40,146 nucleotides of DNA from Beijerinckia sp. L45 (GTDB lineage Bacteria > Pseudomonadota > Alphaproteobacteria > Rhizobiales > Beijerinckiaceae). The notes beneath the pieces were generated by a model, which was given only the letters and a program-made list of their open reading frames with translations, made no database searches and was not told the origin of the DNA. The stretch covers positions 1-40,146 of the forward strand of contig NZ_LMUU01000035.1 of assembly GCF_009765775.1 (NCBI RefSeq), in the 5' to 3' direction. Shown here one piece after another: positions 33,461 to 40,146 of this stretch (position 1 is the stretch's first letter; every line of letters starts with the position of its first letter). The position numbers were made by a program, and so were the translations under genes.

Positions 33461-33709
33461 CTATGCCTCCGTCATCGCCCGGAACCGCGCAACGGCGGCT
33501 TCCGCCAGCATGTCGGGATCGATCGAGCCGTCCACAGCCCGCGCATAGCCAGACCGCGCCACCAGCATCATCGCCGTGACAAGCTGTTCGCGGCCCTTTT
33601 CGCCGAGTTGCTCGCGGCCCCCGAGCGCTCGGACGGCCTTGAGAGAGGCCAGTCGCAACGCGGCGGCTTCGTTCGGCTGGAGAACGCGCGGAAAATCGTA
33701 ATGCGTCAC
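33461..33709 (-). CDS. Conserved-looking small hypothetical protein
   Basis: The 82-residue product starts with GTG at 33709 with AAGGAG six bases ahead (then CCGCGT). It is helical, with PNEAAALRLASLKAVRALGG and REQLVTAMMLVARSGYARAV near residue 42. I do not recognise a family and see no membrane segment. The good ribosome binding site and balanced composition support a real gene. It follows the downstream transporter gene's opposite end with 150 bases between. Confidence 0.65.
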   Translation of the reverse strand: MTHYDFPRVLQPNEAAALRLASLKAVRALGGREQLGEKGREQLVTAMMLVARSGYARAVDGSIDPDMLAEAAVARFRAMTEA

Positions 33710-33857
33710 ACGCGGCTCCTTCGCGCTCCCTGGTCCCGCGACTCGGTGCTATCGATCAAGGCCCGGTTCCGGGCCGCGCGCAACTCCGCCTTATGATCGC
33801 ATTGCGGCATGTGCATGTAGAGGGGCATGTGGCTCAAGCATCCCGAGGCTAGGGCCT

Positions 33858-34850
33858 TCAGCCACTCAGCGTCCGCAACTCGCCCCGTGCGAGGCCCCAC
33901 AGCGTGCGGGCGAACAACGCGCCGATGACGATCGTCGCCAGCGCCAGCAGCAGCACCGCGATCGCGTCGAACACCCACGTCTGCCGCGCGGACGCGTAGC
34001 GCAGCCCGGCGATCGCCGCCGCGGCGAGGGGAAAGCTGACAGCCCACCAGGACACCCGGAACGGGCAGCAGCCGACGAGATAGCGCAGGCGGCTTATCAG
34101 CACGGCGAGCATGAACAAGGTCAGCATGTAGAGGCACGAGGCGAACAGATCGATGCGGCCCGCCGTCGCCACATAGGTCGAGAAGCCGACGGCAAAGGGC
34201 GCGACCAGGATCAGCAGCGATGGCAGCAAAGCATCCGGGATCGGTGGCTCAAAGACGAGGCGCGAAAAAATCAGCGTGAACAGCGGGACCGCGAAGAACA
34301 GGCCGAGCGCGGTCCCGAGGATCATGACGTCATATAATCCGGGTAGGCCGAGCGTCGGCACCGCCAGCGGCACGTCGAGCATCCCGACCACCGGAATGAC
34401 CCAGGCGGGCGTCGCATGTGCGACCTGCTGTCGGTCGCTCATCCAGCGGCTGACGACGAACCAGGCGAAAACCACCATGCCGACGGCGCCGACGCCCCAC
34501 ATGATTTGGGCGAGCAGCAGCGCCACCGGCGCCAACAGGATCGGCAGCAGCAACAGGCTGATGAGGAAGGTGCCGAACAGGTTGCCGGCGATCGGGTGCT
34601 TGAACTCGGCGCGCACGGCATCGAAGGCGGTTGCCATCTTCACGGCATAAGCGAGCGTAAGCGCGACGAAGGTGACGACGGCGAGCCCGCCGATCGCGTC
34701 GGCGATCCAGACCGGGGTGCCGAACAGCGCATGCGCCAACCGCCAGGCGACGCTCAAGCCCGTAAGACCCATTACCGAGCCGAAAAACCCGACCGGGAGA
34801 TAGTCGAGCTGTCGCCACCGGGTCGGAGCGCCATGTGCTGCGGTGTCCAT
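33858..34850 (-). CDS. TehA/SLAC1-type transporter (TDT family)
   Basis: The 330-residue product is very hydrophobic with about ten membrane helices. It starts with LDYLPVGFFGSVMGLTGLSVAWR (in parts, about residues 15-37) and contains VFAWFVVSRWMS near 126 and LFTLIFSRLVFEPPIPD near 194. The family includes TehA of E. coli and the plant anion channel SLAC1; members transport anions, dicarboxylates or efflux sulfite. The substrate is not set by sequence. It is followed by a GC-rich hairpin pair and then HNH gene on the same strand, eighty bases upstream. Confidence 0.87.
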   Translation of the reverse strand: MDTAAHGAPTRWRQLDYLPVGFFGSVMGLTGLSVAWRLAHALFGTPVWIADAIGGLAVVTFVALTLAYAVKMATAFDAVRAEFKHPIAGNLFGTFLISLLLLPILLAPVALLLAQIMWGVGAVGMVVFAWFVVSRWMSDRQQVAHATPAWVIPVVGMLDVPLAVPTLGLPGLYDVMILGTALGLFFAVPLFTLIFSRLVFEPPIPDALLPSLLILVAPFAVGFSTYVATAGRIDLFASCLYMLTLFMLAVLISRLRYLVGCCPFRVSWWAVSFPLAAAAIAGLRYASARQTWVFDAIAVLLLALATIVIGALFARTLWGLARGELRTLSG

Positions 34851-34894
34851 GCTCCGTTTCCCCGGTGAAAGCGGTATTCTGCGTCGGAACGGCG

Positions 34895-34929
34895 GGCGCT
34901 GCGAGCGCCGGCCGCCGGATCAACCGGCG
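34895..34929 (-). terminator. Two GC-rich hairpins after the HNH gene
   Basis: GGCGCT-GCG-AGCGCC (34895-34909) and CGCCGG-ATCAA-CCGGCG (34913-34929) are two perfect six-pair stems in the 80-base gap after the HNH stop codon (34931). There is no T-run. A weak terminator or stability element is possible. Confidence 0.35.
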
Positions 34930-34930
34930 A

Positions 34931-35494
34931 TCACGGCTCCAGTTCGGAATCCCAGTACAGGTAATCCATCCAGCTTTCGTGCAGGTAGTTCGGCGGAAAC
35001 AGCCGACCGTTGCGATGCAGATCGTTGATCGTCGGCGCGAACGGCTTCATCGCCGGATGCATGTTGGCCTCGGCGCACAGCCGGTCGCTCTTGCGCAGAT
35101 TGCAAGGCGAGCAGGCCGCCACGACGTTCTCCCAAGTGGTCATCCCGCCCTTCGAGCGCGGCAGGACATGGTCGAAGGTCAGGTCGTCGCGCAGCCCGCA
35201 ATACTGGCAAGTGAAGCGGTCGCGGAGGAAGACGTTGAATCGGGTGAAGGCGGGATGCCGGGACGGCTTGATATAGGTCTTGAGGGACACCACCGATGGC
35301 AGTTGCATCTCGAAGTTCGGACTGCGGACGAAGCGTTCGTAGTTCGACACGATGTTAACGCGGTCGAGAAACACCGCCTTGATCGCGTCCTGCCAGGACC
35401 AGAGAGAGAGGGGATAATAGCTCAGCGGTCGGAAGTCCGCGTTCAGCACTAGGGCTGGGCAGGCCTCCGGCGACACCATCGACTGGAAGTGCAT
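34931..35494 (-). CDS. HNH endonuclease
   Basis: The 187-residue product has the HNH fold in the middle: CQYC near residue 103, the LTFDHVLPRSKGGMTTWENV stretch (about 110-129) with the catalytic His, and CSPCN near 133. The preceding conserved region PALVLNADFRPLSYYPLSLW (about 12-31) is typical of a widespread alphaproteobacterial HNH family often found as a stand-alone gene. The enzyme may be a nicking nuclease or a degenerate homing endonuclease. I chose the ATG at 35494 (MHFQSM); a second ATG is 15 bases later. No phage genes are near, so it seems resident. Confidence 0.88.
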   Translation of the reverse strand: MHFQSMVSPEACPALVLNADFRPLSYYPLSLWSWQDAIKAVFLDRVNIVSNYERFVRSPNFEMQLPSVVSLKTYIKPSRHPAFTRFNVFLRDRFTCQYCGLRDDLTFDHVLPRSKGGMTTWENVVAACSPCNLRKSDRLCAEANMHPAMKPFAPTINDLHRNGRLFPPNYLHESWMDYLYWDSELEP

Positions 35495-35522
35495 CGTCAA
35501 ACCGGGCACCTCACTTAAGTAA

Positions 35523-35540
35523 GCCTCAACATGATGAGGC
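35523..35540 (-). terminator. Hairpin after the thiamine operon
   Basis: GCCTCA-ACATGA-TGAGGC forms a six-pair stem 68 bases beyond the thiE stop codon, reading on the minus strand and followed by TTACTTAAGTGAGG. The stem is short and the T-run poor, so confidence is low. Confidence 0.35.
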
Positions 35541-35607
35541 GGACCGAGCGCGTGCGCACACTGTATAGCTTCCGTGACGTCCTTGTGAAGGCCCTCTGTG
35601 ACGCAGG

Positions 35608-36216
35608 CTAGGTCCGGCGGAATTTCGATGTCGCGGCGACCCAGGCGCAGGTCCGGGCCTCGGGATCGGCGTTGAGCGTGATGTCGGTGACGACCGCCGC
35701 GACATCGGCGCCCGCCTCGAGCACACCGGGCGCGCGCTCCAACGACACCCCCCCGATTCCGACCAGGGGGATGGTGCCGAGCTTCCGCTTCCACACGCCG
35801 AGTTTGTCCAGCCCCTGCGGCGCAAACGGCATTTTCTTCAAAATGGTCGGATAAACCGGCCCGAGTGCGACGTAATCCGGCTTTGTCGCGAGGGCGCGCT
35901 CCAGTTCGTCCTCGTCGTGCGTCGAGACGCCGAGTTTTATGCCGGCGCGGCGGATGGCCGGGAGATCGGCCTCGTCGAGGTCTTCCTGGCCGAGGTGGAC
36001 GTAATCGCAGCGCAGTTCGATGGCGGCCTGCCAATAATCGTTGACGACGAGCTGCGCGCCGGCCGCATCACAAAGACGTTTCGCGCCGGCGATTTCCCGG
36101 TGGACAACGTCGGCGGACTGATCCTTGACCCGCAATTGCACGAGTTTGACGCCATGCGGCAGCAGACGCGCGATCCAGGCGGCCGAATCGACGATGAGAT
36201 AAAAAGGATCAAGCAC
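35608..36216 (-). CDS. thiE: Thiamine phosphate synthase
   Basis: The 202-residue product shows the ThiE barrel motifs LQRVKD-like [20 protein letters not shown] (about residues 24-43), [12 protein letters not shown] near 57, [19 protein letters not shown] near 72, [17 protein letters not shown] near 115, [20 protein letters not shown] near 158, and VVTDI near 181. The enzyme joins HMP-PP and thiazole phosphate to thiamine phosphate. The start is GTG at 36216, which fits FYLIVDS at the N-terminus and overlaps the thiG stop by eight bases. The open frame extends upstream into thiG but that part has no ThiE features. Confidence 0.92.
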   Translation of the reverse strand: MLDPFYLIVDSAAWIARLLPHGVKLVQLRVKDQSADVVHREIAGAKRLCDAAGAQLVVNDYWQAAIELRCDYVHLGQEDLDEADLPAIRRAGIKLGVSTHDEDELERALATKPDYVALGPVYPTILKKMPFAPQGLDKLGVWKRKLGTIPLVGIGGVSLERAPGVLEAGADVAAVVTDITLNADPEARTCAWVAATSKFRRT

Positions 36217-37003
36217 GCGCGACGCCGGTGAAGGCGCGGCCGATGACCGGGGTCGAGGGCGCGGCCATGTCGCGCGGCTCCATCGGCCCGGCGCGATAGC
36301 CGAGGCGACCGGCGTCGAGCGCCAGCGCAAAAGCTTTCGCCATCGCGACGGGATCGCCGGCCTTGGCGATGGCGGTGTTGAGCAGGATGGCGTCGTAGCC
36401 GAGCTCCATCGCCGCCGCGGCATGCGACGGCGTGCCGATGCCGGCATCGACGACCAGCGGCACGCCGGGGAAGTGCGCGCGCATCGCCTTCAGGCCATAG
36501 GGGTTATTGAGCCCACGCCCGGTGCCGATCGGCGCACCCCAGGGCATCAGCACCTCGCAGCCGGCCGCGAGCAGCTTTTCCGCCACCACCAGATCCTCGG
36601 TCGTGTAGGGAAACACGTTGAAGCCGTCGCGCGACAGGATGCGGGCCGCCTCCACCAGCCCGAAGACGTCGGGTTGCAGCGTGTCGTCCTCGCCGATGAC
36701 CTCCAGTTTGATCCATGGCGTGCCGAAGACGTCCCGCGCCATTTCCGCCGTGGTGACCGCTTCTTTCACGGTTCGGCAGCCCGCGGTGTTGGGCAGGACG
36801 CGGACGCCGAGGTTGCGGATCAGCGACCAAAAGCTCTCGCCGGCGCGTCCGGCGCCGGATTCGCGCCGCAGCGACACGGTGACCACTTCGGCCCCCGACG
36901 CGCGGATGGCGTCCGCCAGAATCGCGGGGGAGGGGTAGAGCGCGGTGCCGACCAGCAGGCGCGACGTCAGGGTCTCGCCATAGAATGATAGGGTGTCAGT
37001 CAT
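36209..37003 (-). CDS. thiG: Thiazole synthase
   Basis: The 264-residue product has the ThiG motifs [13 protein letters not shown] near residue 14, [15 protein letters not shown] near 33, [19 protein letters not shown] near 66, the [11 protein letters not shown] stretch with the Schiff-base Lys near 93-103, [16 protein letters not shown] near 148 and [20 protein letters not shown] near 177. It makes thiazole phosphate from DXP, glycine imine and ThiS-thiocarboxylate. The ATG at 37003 starts one base after the thiS stop. An upstream in-frame ATG overlaps thiS and was rejected. Confidence 0.95.
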   Translation of the reverse strand: MTDTLSFYGETLTSRLLVGTALYPSPAILADAIRASGAEVVTVSLRRESGAGRAGESFWSLIRNLGVRVLPNTAGCRTVKEAVTTAEMARDVFGTPWIKLEVIGEDDTLQPDVFGLVEAARILSRDGFNVFPYTTEDLVVAEKLLAAGCEVLMPWGAPIGTGRGLNNPYGLKAMRAHFPGVPLVVDAGIGTPSHAAAAMELGYDAILLNTAIAKAGDPVAMAKAFALALDAGRLGYRAGPMEPRDMAAPSTPVIGRAFTGVARA

Positions 37004-37004
37004 T

Positions 37005-37202
37005 TCAGCCGCCTTGTCGGGGCACGAGGATTTCCACGGCATCGCCGTCCTTCAAGGCCGTCGTCTTGCGATCGGTGGCGCGGACGAAGGCCTGGTTGAG
37101 GGCGGTGGCGACGGTGGCGTCGCCGTAGTCGAGCTCGGCCAACAGCGTGGCGAGCGTCGCGGCCTGCACCTCATGCGCTTTGCCGTTGACGCTGATCTGC
37201 AT
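37005..37202 (-). CDS. thiS: Sulfur carrier protein ThiS
   Basis: The 65-residue product has a ubiquitin-like beta-grasp fold, begins [13 protein letters not shown], includes [20 protein letters not shown] near 36 and ends in the diagnostic Gly-Gly ([10 protein letters not shown]). The C-terminal Gly is activated by adenylation and carries the sulfur for the thiazole. The start lies within thiO (32-base overlap), so it must be translated by coupling. Confidence 0.93.
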   Translation of the reverse strand: MQISVNGKAHEVQAATLATLLAELDYGDATVATALNQAFVRATDRKTTALKDGDAVEILVPRQGG

Positions 37203-38190
37203 CGGAAACCTCCGGAAAATGGGCGCCGTCGAGAACCATGCGGCGGGCACGGCTGGCGAGCGCCGGGGCGAGAAGAAAGCCGTGGCGGAACAGGCCGTTG
37301 ACGAACAGCCGGCGGCCCTCGCGGCGGATTCGCGGCAGGTTGTCGGGGAAGGCCGGGCGCAGGTCGCAGCCCATCTCGACGATCTCCGCCTCGCCGAAGG
37401 CGGGGTGCACGGTATAGGCCGCGCCGAGCAGGTCGAGCATCGCGCGGGCCGTGACGCGGCCGCGCTCCTCGTTCTCGACCATCGTCGCCCCGACCATGAA
37501 GCGCCCGTCGGCGCGCGGCACGATGTAGACGGGCGTGCGCGGATGCAGCAGCTGAATGGGGCGGGAGAAGCTGATGTCGCGCGTTTGCAGGATCAGCATC
37601 TCGCCCTTGACGCCGCGCAGATCCGGCAGACGGTCCTTGGCGGCGAAGCCGCGGCAATCGATCGTCCAATCGGCGTCGATGTCGCCGGCTCCTTTGTCAT
37701 CGGCGTCGGTGTCGAAGCGGAAGGTGGCGAGGCCGCTGTCGCGCAGCAGGCGCTCCAGCGCCACGACGGCCTCGCGGGGATCGAGGTGCGCCTCGTCCTT
37801 GAAGTACAACGCGCGGCCGAAACGGCCGGCGAGGTCCGGTTCGAGCGCACCGATGGCCTCAGTGTCGAGGGCCTCGAAATGGCTGGTGCGGCGGCCGAAT
37901 CGGGTGAGCTCGGGCAAGTCGCGCGCGGGCGCCACCAGCAGGCTGCCGTTGCGGGAGGCGACGGGGACGACGTCGCGCCAGTACGCGAGCGCCTCGAAGC
38001 CCAGGTCGACGACCACGGGCTCGGACGATTCCGCCTCGCACCACGGCGCCAGCATGCCGCCGGCATAGAAGGAGCAGCCGCGGCCACTGGCGGCGCGCCG
38101 CTCGGTCACGACGACATTGCAGCCGGCGCGGACGAACTCGTAGGCGACGGTCAGGCCGGCCACGCCGGCGCCGATGACGCTGATCCGCAT
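37171..38190 (-). CDS. thiO: Glycine oxidase ThiO
   Basis: The 339-residue product is a FAD amine oxidase of the DAO family. It starts MRISVIGAGVAGLTVAYEF (Rossmann motif), contains CSFYAGGMLAPWCEAE near residue 39, GEMLILQTRD near 193, VYIVPRADGRFMVGATMVEN near 215 and a closing NGLFRHGFLLAPALA near 296. It oxidises glycine to the imine needed by ThiG. The start ATG at 38190 is the first after the TPP riboswitch, with AAGGCG ahead. It is the first gene of thiO-thiS-thiG-thiE on the minus strand. Confidence 0.92.
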   Translation of the reverse strand: MRISVIGAGVAGLTVAYEFVRAGCNVVVTERRAASGRGCSFYAGGMLAPWCEAESSEPVVVDLGFEALAYWRDVVPVASRNGSLLVAPARDLPELTRFGRRTSHFEALDTEAIGALEPDLAGRFGRALYFKDEAHLDPREAVVALERLLRDSGLATFRFDTDADDKGAGDIDADWTIDCRGFAAKDRLPDLRGVKGEMLILQTRDISFSRPIQLLHPRTPVYIVPRADGRFMVGATMVENEERGRVTARAMLDLLGAAYTVHPAFGEAEIVEMGCDLRPAFPDNLPRIRREGRRLFVNGLFRHGFLLAPALASRARRMVLDGAHFPEVSDADQRQRQSA

Positions 38191-38252
38191 GCGTTTCGCC
38201 TTCAATCGGGCGATCCAGAGCTGGGAGTCGAGAATGAGGGACGGTCGCGCCG

Positions 38253-38358
38253 TCTGCCATCCCTACGCCAGGTCGAACTGGATCAGGTTCAAAGGGTCGC
38301 TGGGCCACCTGATGGTGATGCCAGCCTCTCAGCCCCCTGTCGGGGATCCCCTCGGCTA
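38253..38358 (-). promoter_or_regulatory. TPP (thiamine pyrophosphate) riboswitch
   Basis: On the minus strand the conserved parts are visible in order: a CCCC-GACA-GGGG hairpin arm followed by GCTGAGAGG, then ACCCTTTGAACCTGATC, then CTGGCGTAGGGA. These are the pyrimidine-sensing and diphosphate-sensing cores of the TPP (THI box) riboswitch. It lies about 60 bases before thiO and reports thiamine pyrophosphate levels to the operon. A GACGG-CGCGA-CCGTC hairpin between it and thiO may be part of the expression platform. Confidence 0.96.
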
Positions 38359-38368
38359 TCGTCCCTTA

Positions 38369-38397
38369 AGTGTGGGTTCGCAGGGCGGGTTCGTCAA
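38369..38397 (-). promoter_or_regulatory. Candidate promoter of the thiamine operon
   Basis: On the minus strand TTGACG (38397-38392) is followed after 17 bases by CACACT (38374-38369). The -35 overlaps the TGA stop of the DUF4062-like gene. The start of transcription would be near 38362, just before the riboswitch. The -10 matches the consensus in only three of six positions. Confidence 0.4.
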
Positions 38398-39221
38398 GCG
38401 GCGTTCGTTTTGGCAATCTCAACGAGGATCGGCTCGATGCCTAAGATCTGCGAAACTTGATCGAGGCGTCTTCGCGAGAACACCCAGGCCTGTCCACCGC
38501 TTTTAAGTGAGGTCCACTTGCCACCTGCCTCTTTTAAATTATCTTTGTATTTGAGGGTGTTGCCGCGGACGAAAAACGATCGATCAGTGTAAGCTTCTAG
38601 CTGAAGATTTTCGTTTCGATTTGATTTATTTTTAGTTGGCTCTTGCTGAGGCGGATCTTGACGAGTTGAAGCTCTAGCAGCTTCAACGGTTCGCTTATCG
38701 ATGATAGGACCAACGGACATATCTCGCATAACAATAGTTAAATGGCGCGACAGCTTTTCTTTGAGTTCCGAGATCGACGTGTAATCTTCCTGAATACCTT
38801 TATCCCTGATTGATTGCTTGAAAGTCTTAAGCTTCTGATACTGATCAAGATCGGTGCTGTCGATATCCACTTTTACTTTGGAATAATAAAGCATGACCGG
38901 TTTTTTATTGCTTAAGAAAAATTTTACTTCTTCTACTGTTCCGCTTTCTTCGAGCCCTGTCGGTGAGCCCAAACGGGTCCAGAATGCGCCAATAAGGATG
39001 TCGCAGCCTCTCACAATTTGATGGTTTATCAGCCCTTGCGGTCTGTCGCCCATCGATGGGGCCATGTGCGTTTCCCACATAACCGGGAGCAGTATTTTCC
39101 CTTGGTCGCGCGAATGCAGCGAATTCCACTCATGCAGGCTCTGCGCGATAGCTATCCGCTCTTCTGGAACGTCAGAGGGTGAAGCAATCAAAACATGAAA
39201 AACGTTCGCTGAAAAAGGCAT
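38394..39221 (-). CDS. DUF4062-like protein, AT-rich, possible defence gene
   Basis: The 275-residue product begins with a DUF4062-type domain: FHVLIASPSDVPEERIAIAQ (about residues 8-27), LLPVMWETHMAPSMGDRPQG (about 44-63), INHQIVRGCDILIGAFWTRL near 65-84 and TGLEESGTVEEVKFFLSN near 88-105. This fold is related to the TIR/nucleoside-hydrolase-like group that often appears in phage defence and signalling. Residues 150-205 are a basic, polar linker. The C-terminal part (about 207-262) has RGNTLKYKDNLKEAGGKW and GGQAWVFSRRRLDQV, a small module I do not recognise. GC content is visibly lower than in all neighbours, a sign of transfer. Function is inferred, not shown. Confidence 0.83.
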   Translation of the reverse strand: MPFSANVFHVLIASPSDVPEERIAIAQSLHEWNSLHSRDQGKILLPVMWETHMAPSMGDRPQGLINHQIVRGCDILIGAFWTRLGSPTGLEESGTVEEVKFFLSNKKPVMLYYSKVKVDIDSTDLDQYQKLKTFKQSIRDKGIQEDYTSISELKEKLSRHLTIVMRDMSVGPIIDKRTVEAARASTRQDPPQQEPTKNKSNRNENLQLEAYTDRSFFVRGNTLKYKDNLKEAGGKWTSLKSGGQAWVFSRRRLDQVSQILGIEPILVEIAKTNAA

Positions 39222-39301
39222 TGATTTTCACCGGCTCATTAAGAGTTTTGTTTTTACAAAGACACTCTAAATCACCGCGCCATCTTAGTTGCAAGCAAGT
39301 G

Positions 39302-39754
39302 TCACTTAGCTTGCGACGACTTGATATCCAGCAGCGGTGTGCCGGCGATGCAATCCAGGCCACGCACCAGCAGCACCGACCCCTGCCGCTCCACCAGAGC
39401 GACGATAGAGGAGGCGATCGGGTTGGGCCGCGTCGGCGCGCGCAGCGAAAACGTGCCGGTCGGCTCGGGGCGCGCGCGCGGGCTGAGCAGCACGAGGTCG
39501 CGTCGCGCCTGAAACATCCAGTAGAGAATCTGCAGATGGCTGTGCCGCTCGATGCCGGTCAGCGCGTCGCCCCACAGGTCGTCGACGATCACCTTGCACA
39601 CGGGACCGGCGACGGGATCGCCGTGGTGCGGACATTCGTTGCGCGTCGTCCATGGGGTTTCGATCCGGCCGATGAAGCGGAGCACGGCATCGCTCGGCGC
39701 CGGCGCCTCGACGGCGCTCTCGCCCGGCCGCAGGTCGTCTCTTGGGTCCGACAC
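39302..39754 (-). CDS. trmO: tRNA (N6-threonylcarbamoyladenosine37-N6)-methyltransferase TrmO
   Basis: The 150-residue product is of the TsaA/TrmO family. It has the start motif FIGRIETPWTTRNECPHHGD (about residues 27-46), HLQILYWMFQARRDLVLLSP near 72, and the diagnostic TGTFSLRAPTRPNPIASSIV near 98-117. The enzyme adds a methyl group to t6A37 in tRNA using SAM. It has an acidic N-terminal tail of about 25 residues. It stands divergent to the last gene of the window, with the AT-rich gene behind it on the same strand. Confidence 0.9.
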   Translation of the reverse strand: MSDPRDDLRPGESAVEAPAPSDAVLRFIGRIETPWTTRNECPHHGDPVAGPVCKVIVDDLWGDALTGIERHSHLQILYWMFQARRDLVLLSPRARPEPTGTFSLRAPTRPNPIASSIVALVERQGSVLLVRGLDCIAGTPLLDIKSSQAK

Positions 39755-39841
39755 GGGATCTCCTCATCAGGCTTGCGTCGCCGGCCTGTTCATGATGCTC
39801 AACGCGCTCATCACGGTGGCGACCGCCACCTCTACCGAAAG

Positions 39842-40146
39842 GTGGCACACCTGTCGCGGGATCACGCCGCCTTCATCCGCGCGAACACCCAGCTGCTCGC
39901 CGTGCCCTTCGTGCCGGAGATCCGCCTGCATCTCGCCGATGAGGCGATGGCACTTTGGGAAATGACCGAGGCCGACCTCGGCCGCCTGAACCTGCCGCCG
40001 CCGTTCTGGGCTTTTGCCTGGGCCGGCGGACAGGCGCTTGCCCGCTTCGTCCTCGACCAGCCCGCATGGGTCGAAGGCCAGCACGTGCTCGATTTCGCCT
40101 CGGGCTCGGGACTTTGCGCAATCGCCGCGGCCCAGGCCGGGGCAGC
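39842..40146 (+). CDS. Class I SAM-dependent methyltransferase (ETFB-lysine/NNMT-like), partial
   Basis: The frame stays open to the edge of the window. It contains AFIRANTQLLAVPFVPEIRL (about residues 10-29), HLADEAMALWE, PPPFWAFAWAGGQALARFVL (about 53-72) and the SAM motif VLDFASGSGLCAIAAAQAG. This is the pattern of bacterial proteins annotated as nicotinamide N-methylase or ETFB-lysine methyltransferase-like. No ATG starts the frame. GTG at 39842 is used here; a CTG at 39851 behind AAAGGTGG fits the family N-terminus (SRDHAAFIRANT) better and may be the true start. The C-terminus is outside. Confidence 0.75.
   Translation, partial: MAHLSRDHAAFIRANTQLLAVPFVPEIRLHLADEAMALWEMTEADLGRLNLPPPFWAFAWAGGQALARFVLDQPAWVEGQHVLDFASGSGLCAIAAAQAGA

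Noticed and set aside
39552-39965. Plus-strand frame starting with ATG-ATG at the trmO promoter
   Set aside because: Its product is Ser/Arg-rich without motifs; the overlapping GTG/CTG frame carries clear methyltransferase motifs.
1-40146. CRISPR arrays, tRNA, rRNA, insertion sequences or prophage
   Set aside because: I found no regularly spaced repeats, no tRNA or rRNA signature, no transposase and no phage structural gene in the window.

Overview
The window is high-GC DNA, close-packed and read on both strands. It looks like a chromosomal segment of an alphaproteobacterium, most likely of the order Hyphomicrobiales (Bradyrhizobium/Rhodopseudomonas/Beijerinckia-like). The reasons are the GapR nucleoid protein, the MEKHLA-domain protein, the thiO-thiS-thiG-thiE order behind a TPP riboswitch, the DUF938 methyltransferase, and two copies of a dispersed palindrome with the core GTCATTGCGAGCGAAGCG that is common in these genomes. 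I cannot name the genus.

Region 1 (1-3150): the end of glcD, then glcE and glcF (glycolate dehydrogenase). A 56-residue exported peptide made almost only of Met, His and Lys follows, closed by a strong terminator. Region 2 (3413-13788): a XRE-cupin regulator and an eight-gene operon in the order mgsA-mgsB-mgsC-gmaS-mgdA-mgdB-mgdC-mgdD. Each gene alone looks like a glutamate synthase piece, a type III glutamine synthetase or a sarcosine oxidase subunit. Together they match the N-methylglutamate pathway, which oxidises methylamine through gamma-glutamylmethylamide and N-methylglutamate and delivers ammonium and C1 units. Glutaryl-CoA dehydrogenase follows.

Region 3 (15156-27573) is rich in signalling. 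It has a soluble GAF-PAS hybrid histidine kinase next to exonuclease III. It also has a large NCS1-type permease fused to a histidine kinase and receiver, with a LuxR-type response regulator overlapping it, and a cytosine-deaminase-like amidohydrolase nearby. GapR, a single-domain response regulator, a MEKHLA protein and an exported chorismate-lyase-like protein complete it. Region 4 (27682-35494) is mixed housekeeping and accessory genes: an exported methyltransferase-like protein, an ABC exporter, a DUF938 methyltransferase, a GlcG-like protein, an alpha/beta hydrolase with a DUF302 protein, a TehA/SLAC1-type transporter and an HNH endonuclease.

Region 5 (35608-38397) is the thiamine operon on the minus strand (thiO, thiS, thiG, thiE) behind a clear TPP riboswitch. 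Region 6 (38394-39301) is a clearly AT-richer gene with a DUF4062-like N-terminal domain, probably a recent arrival and possibly a defence gene. trmO and the start of a methyltransferase gene close the window.

The most interesting items are: the permease-kinase fusion beside a base deaminase; the AT-rich DUF4062-like gene placed against the thiamine riboswitch; the Met/His/Lys peptide; a long two-stem RNA structure inside the methylamine operon between gmaS and mgdA; and a possible EcfG-type promoter firing antisense to glcF. All functions are read from sequence by eye; no database search was run.
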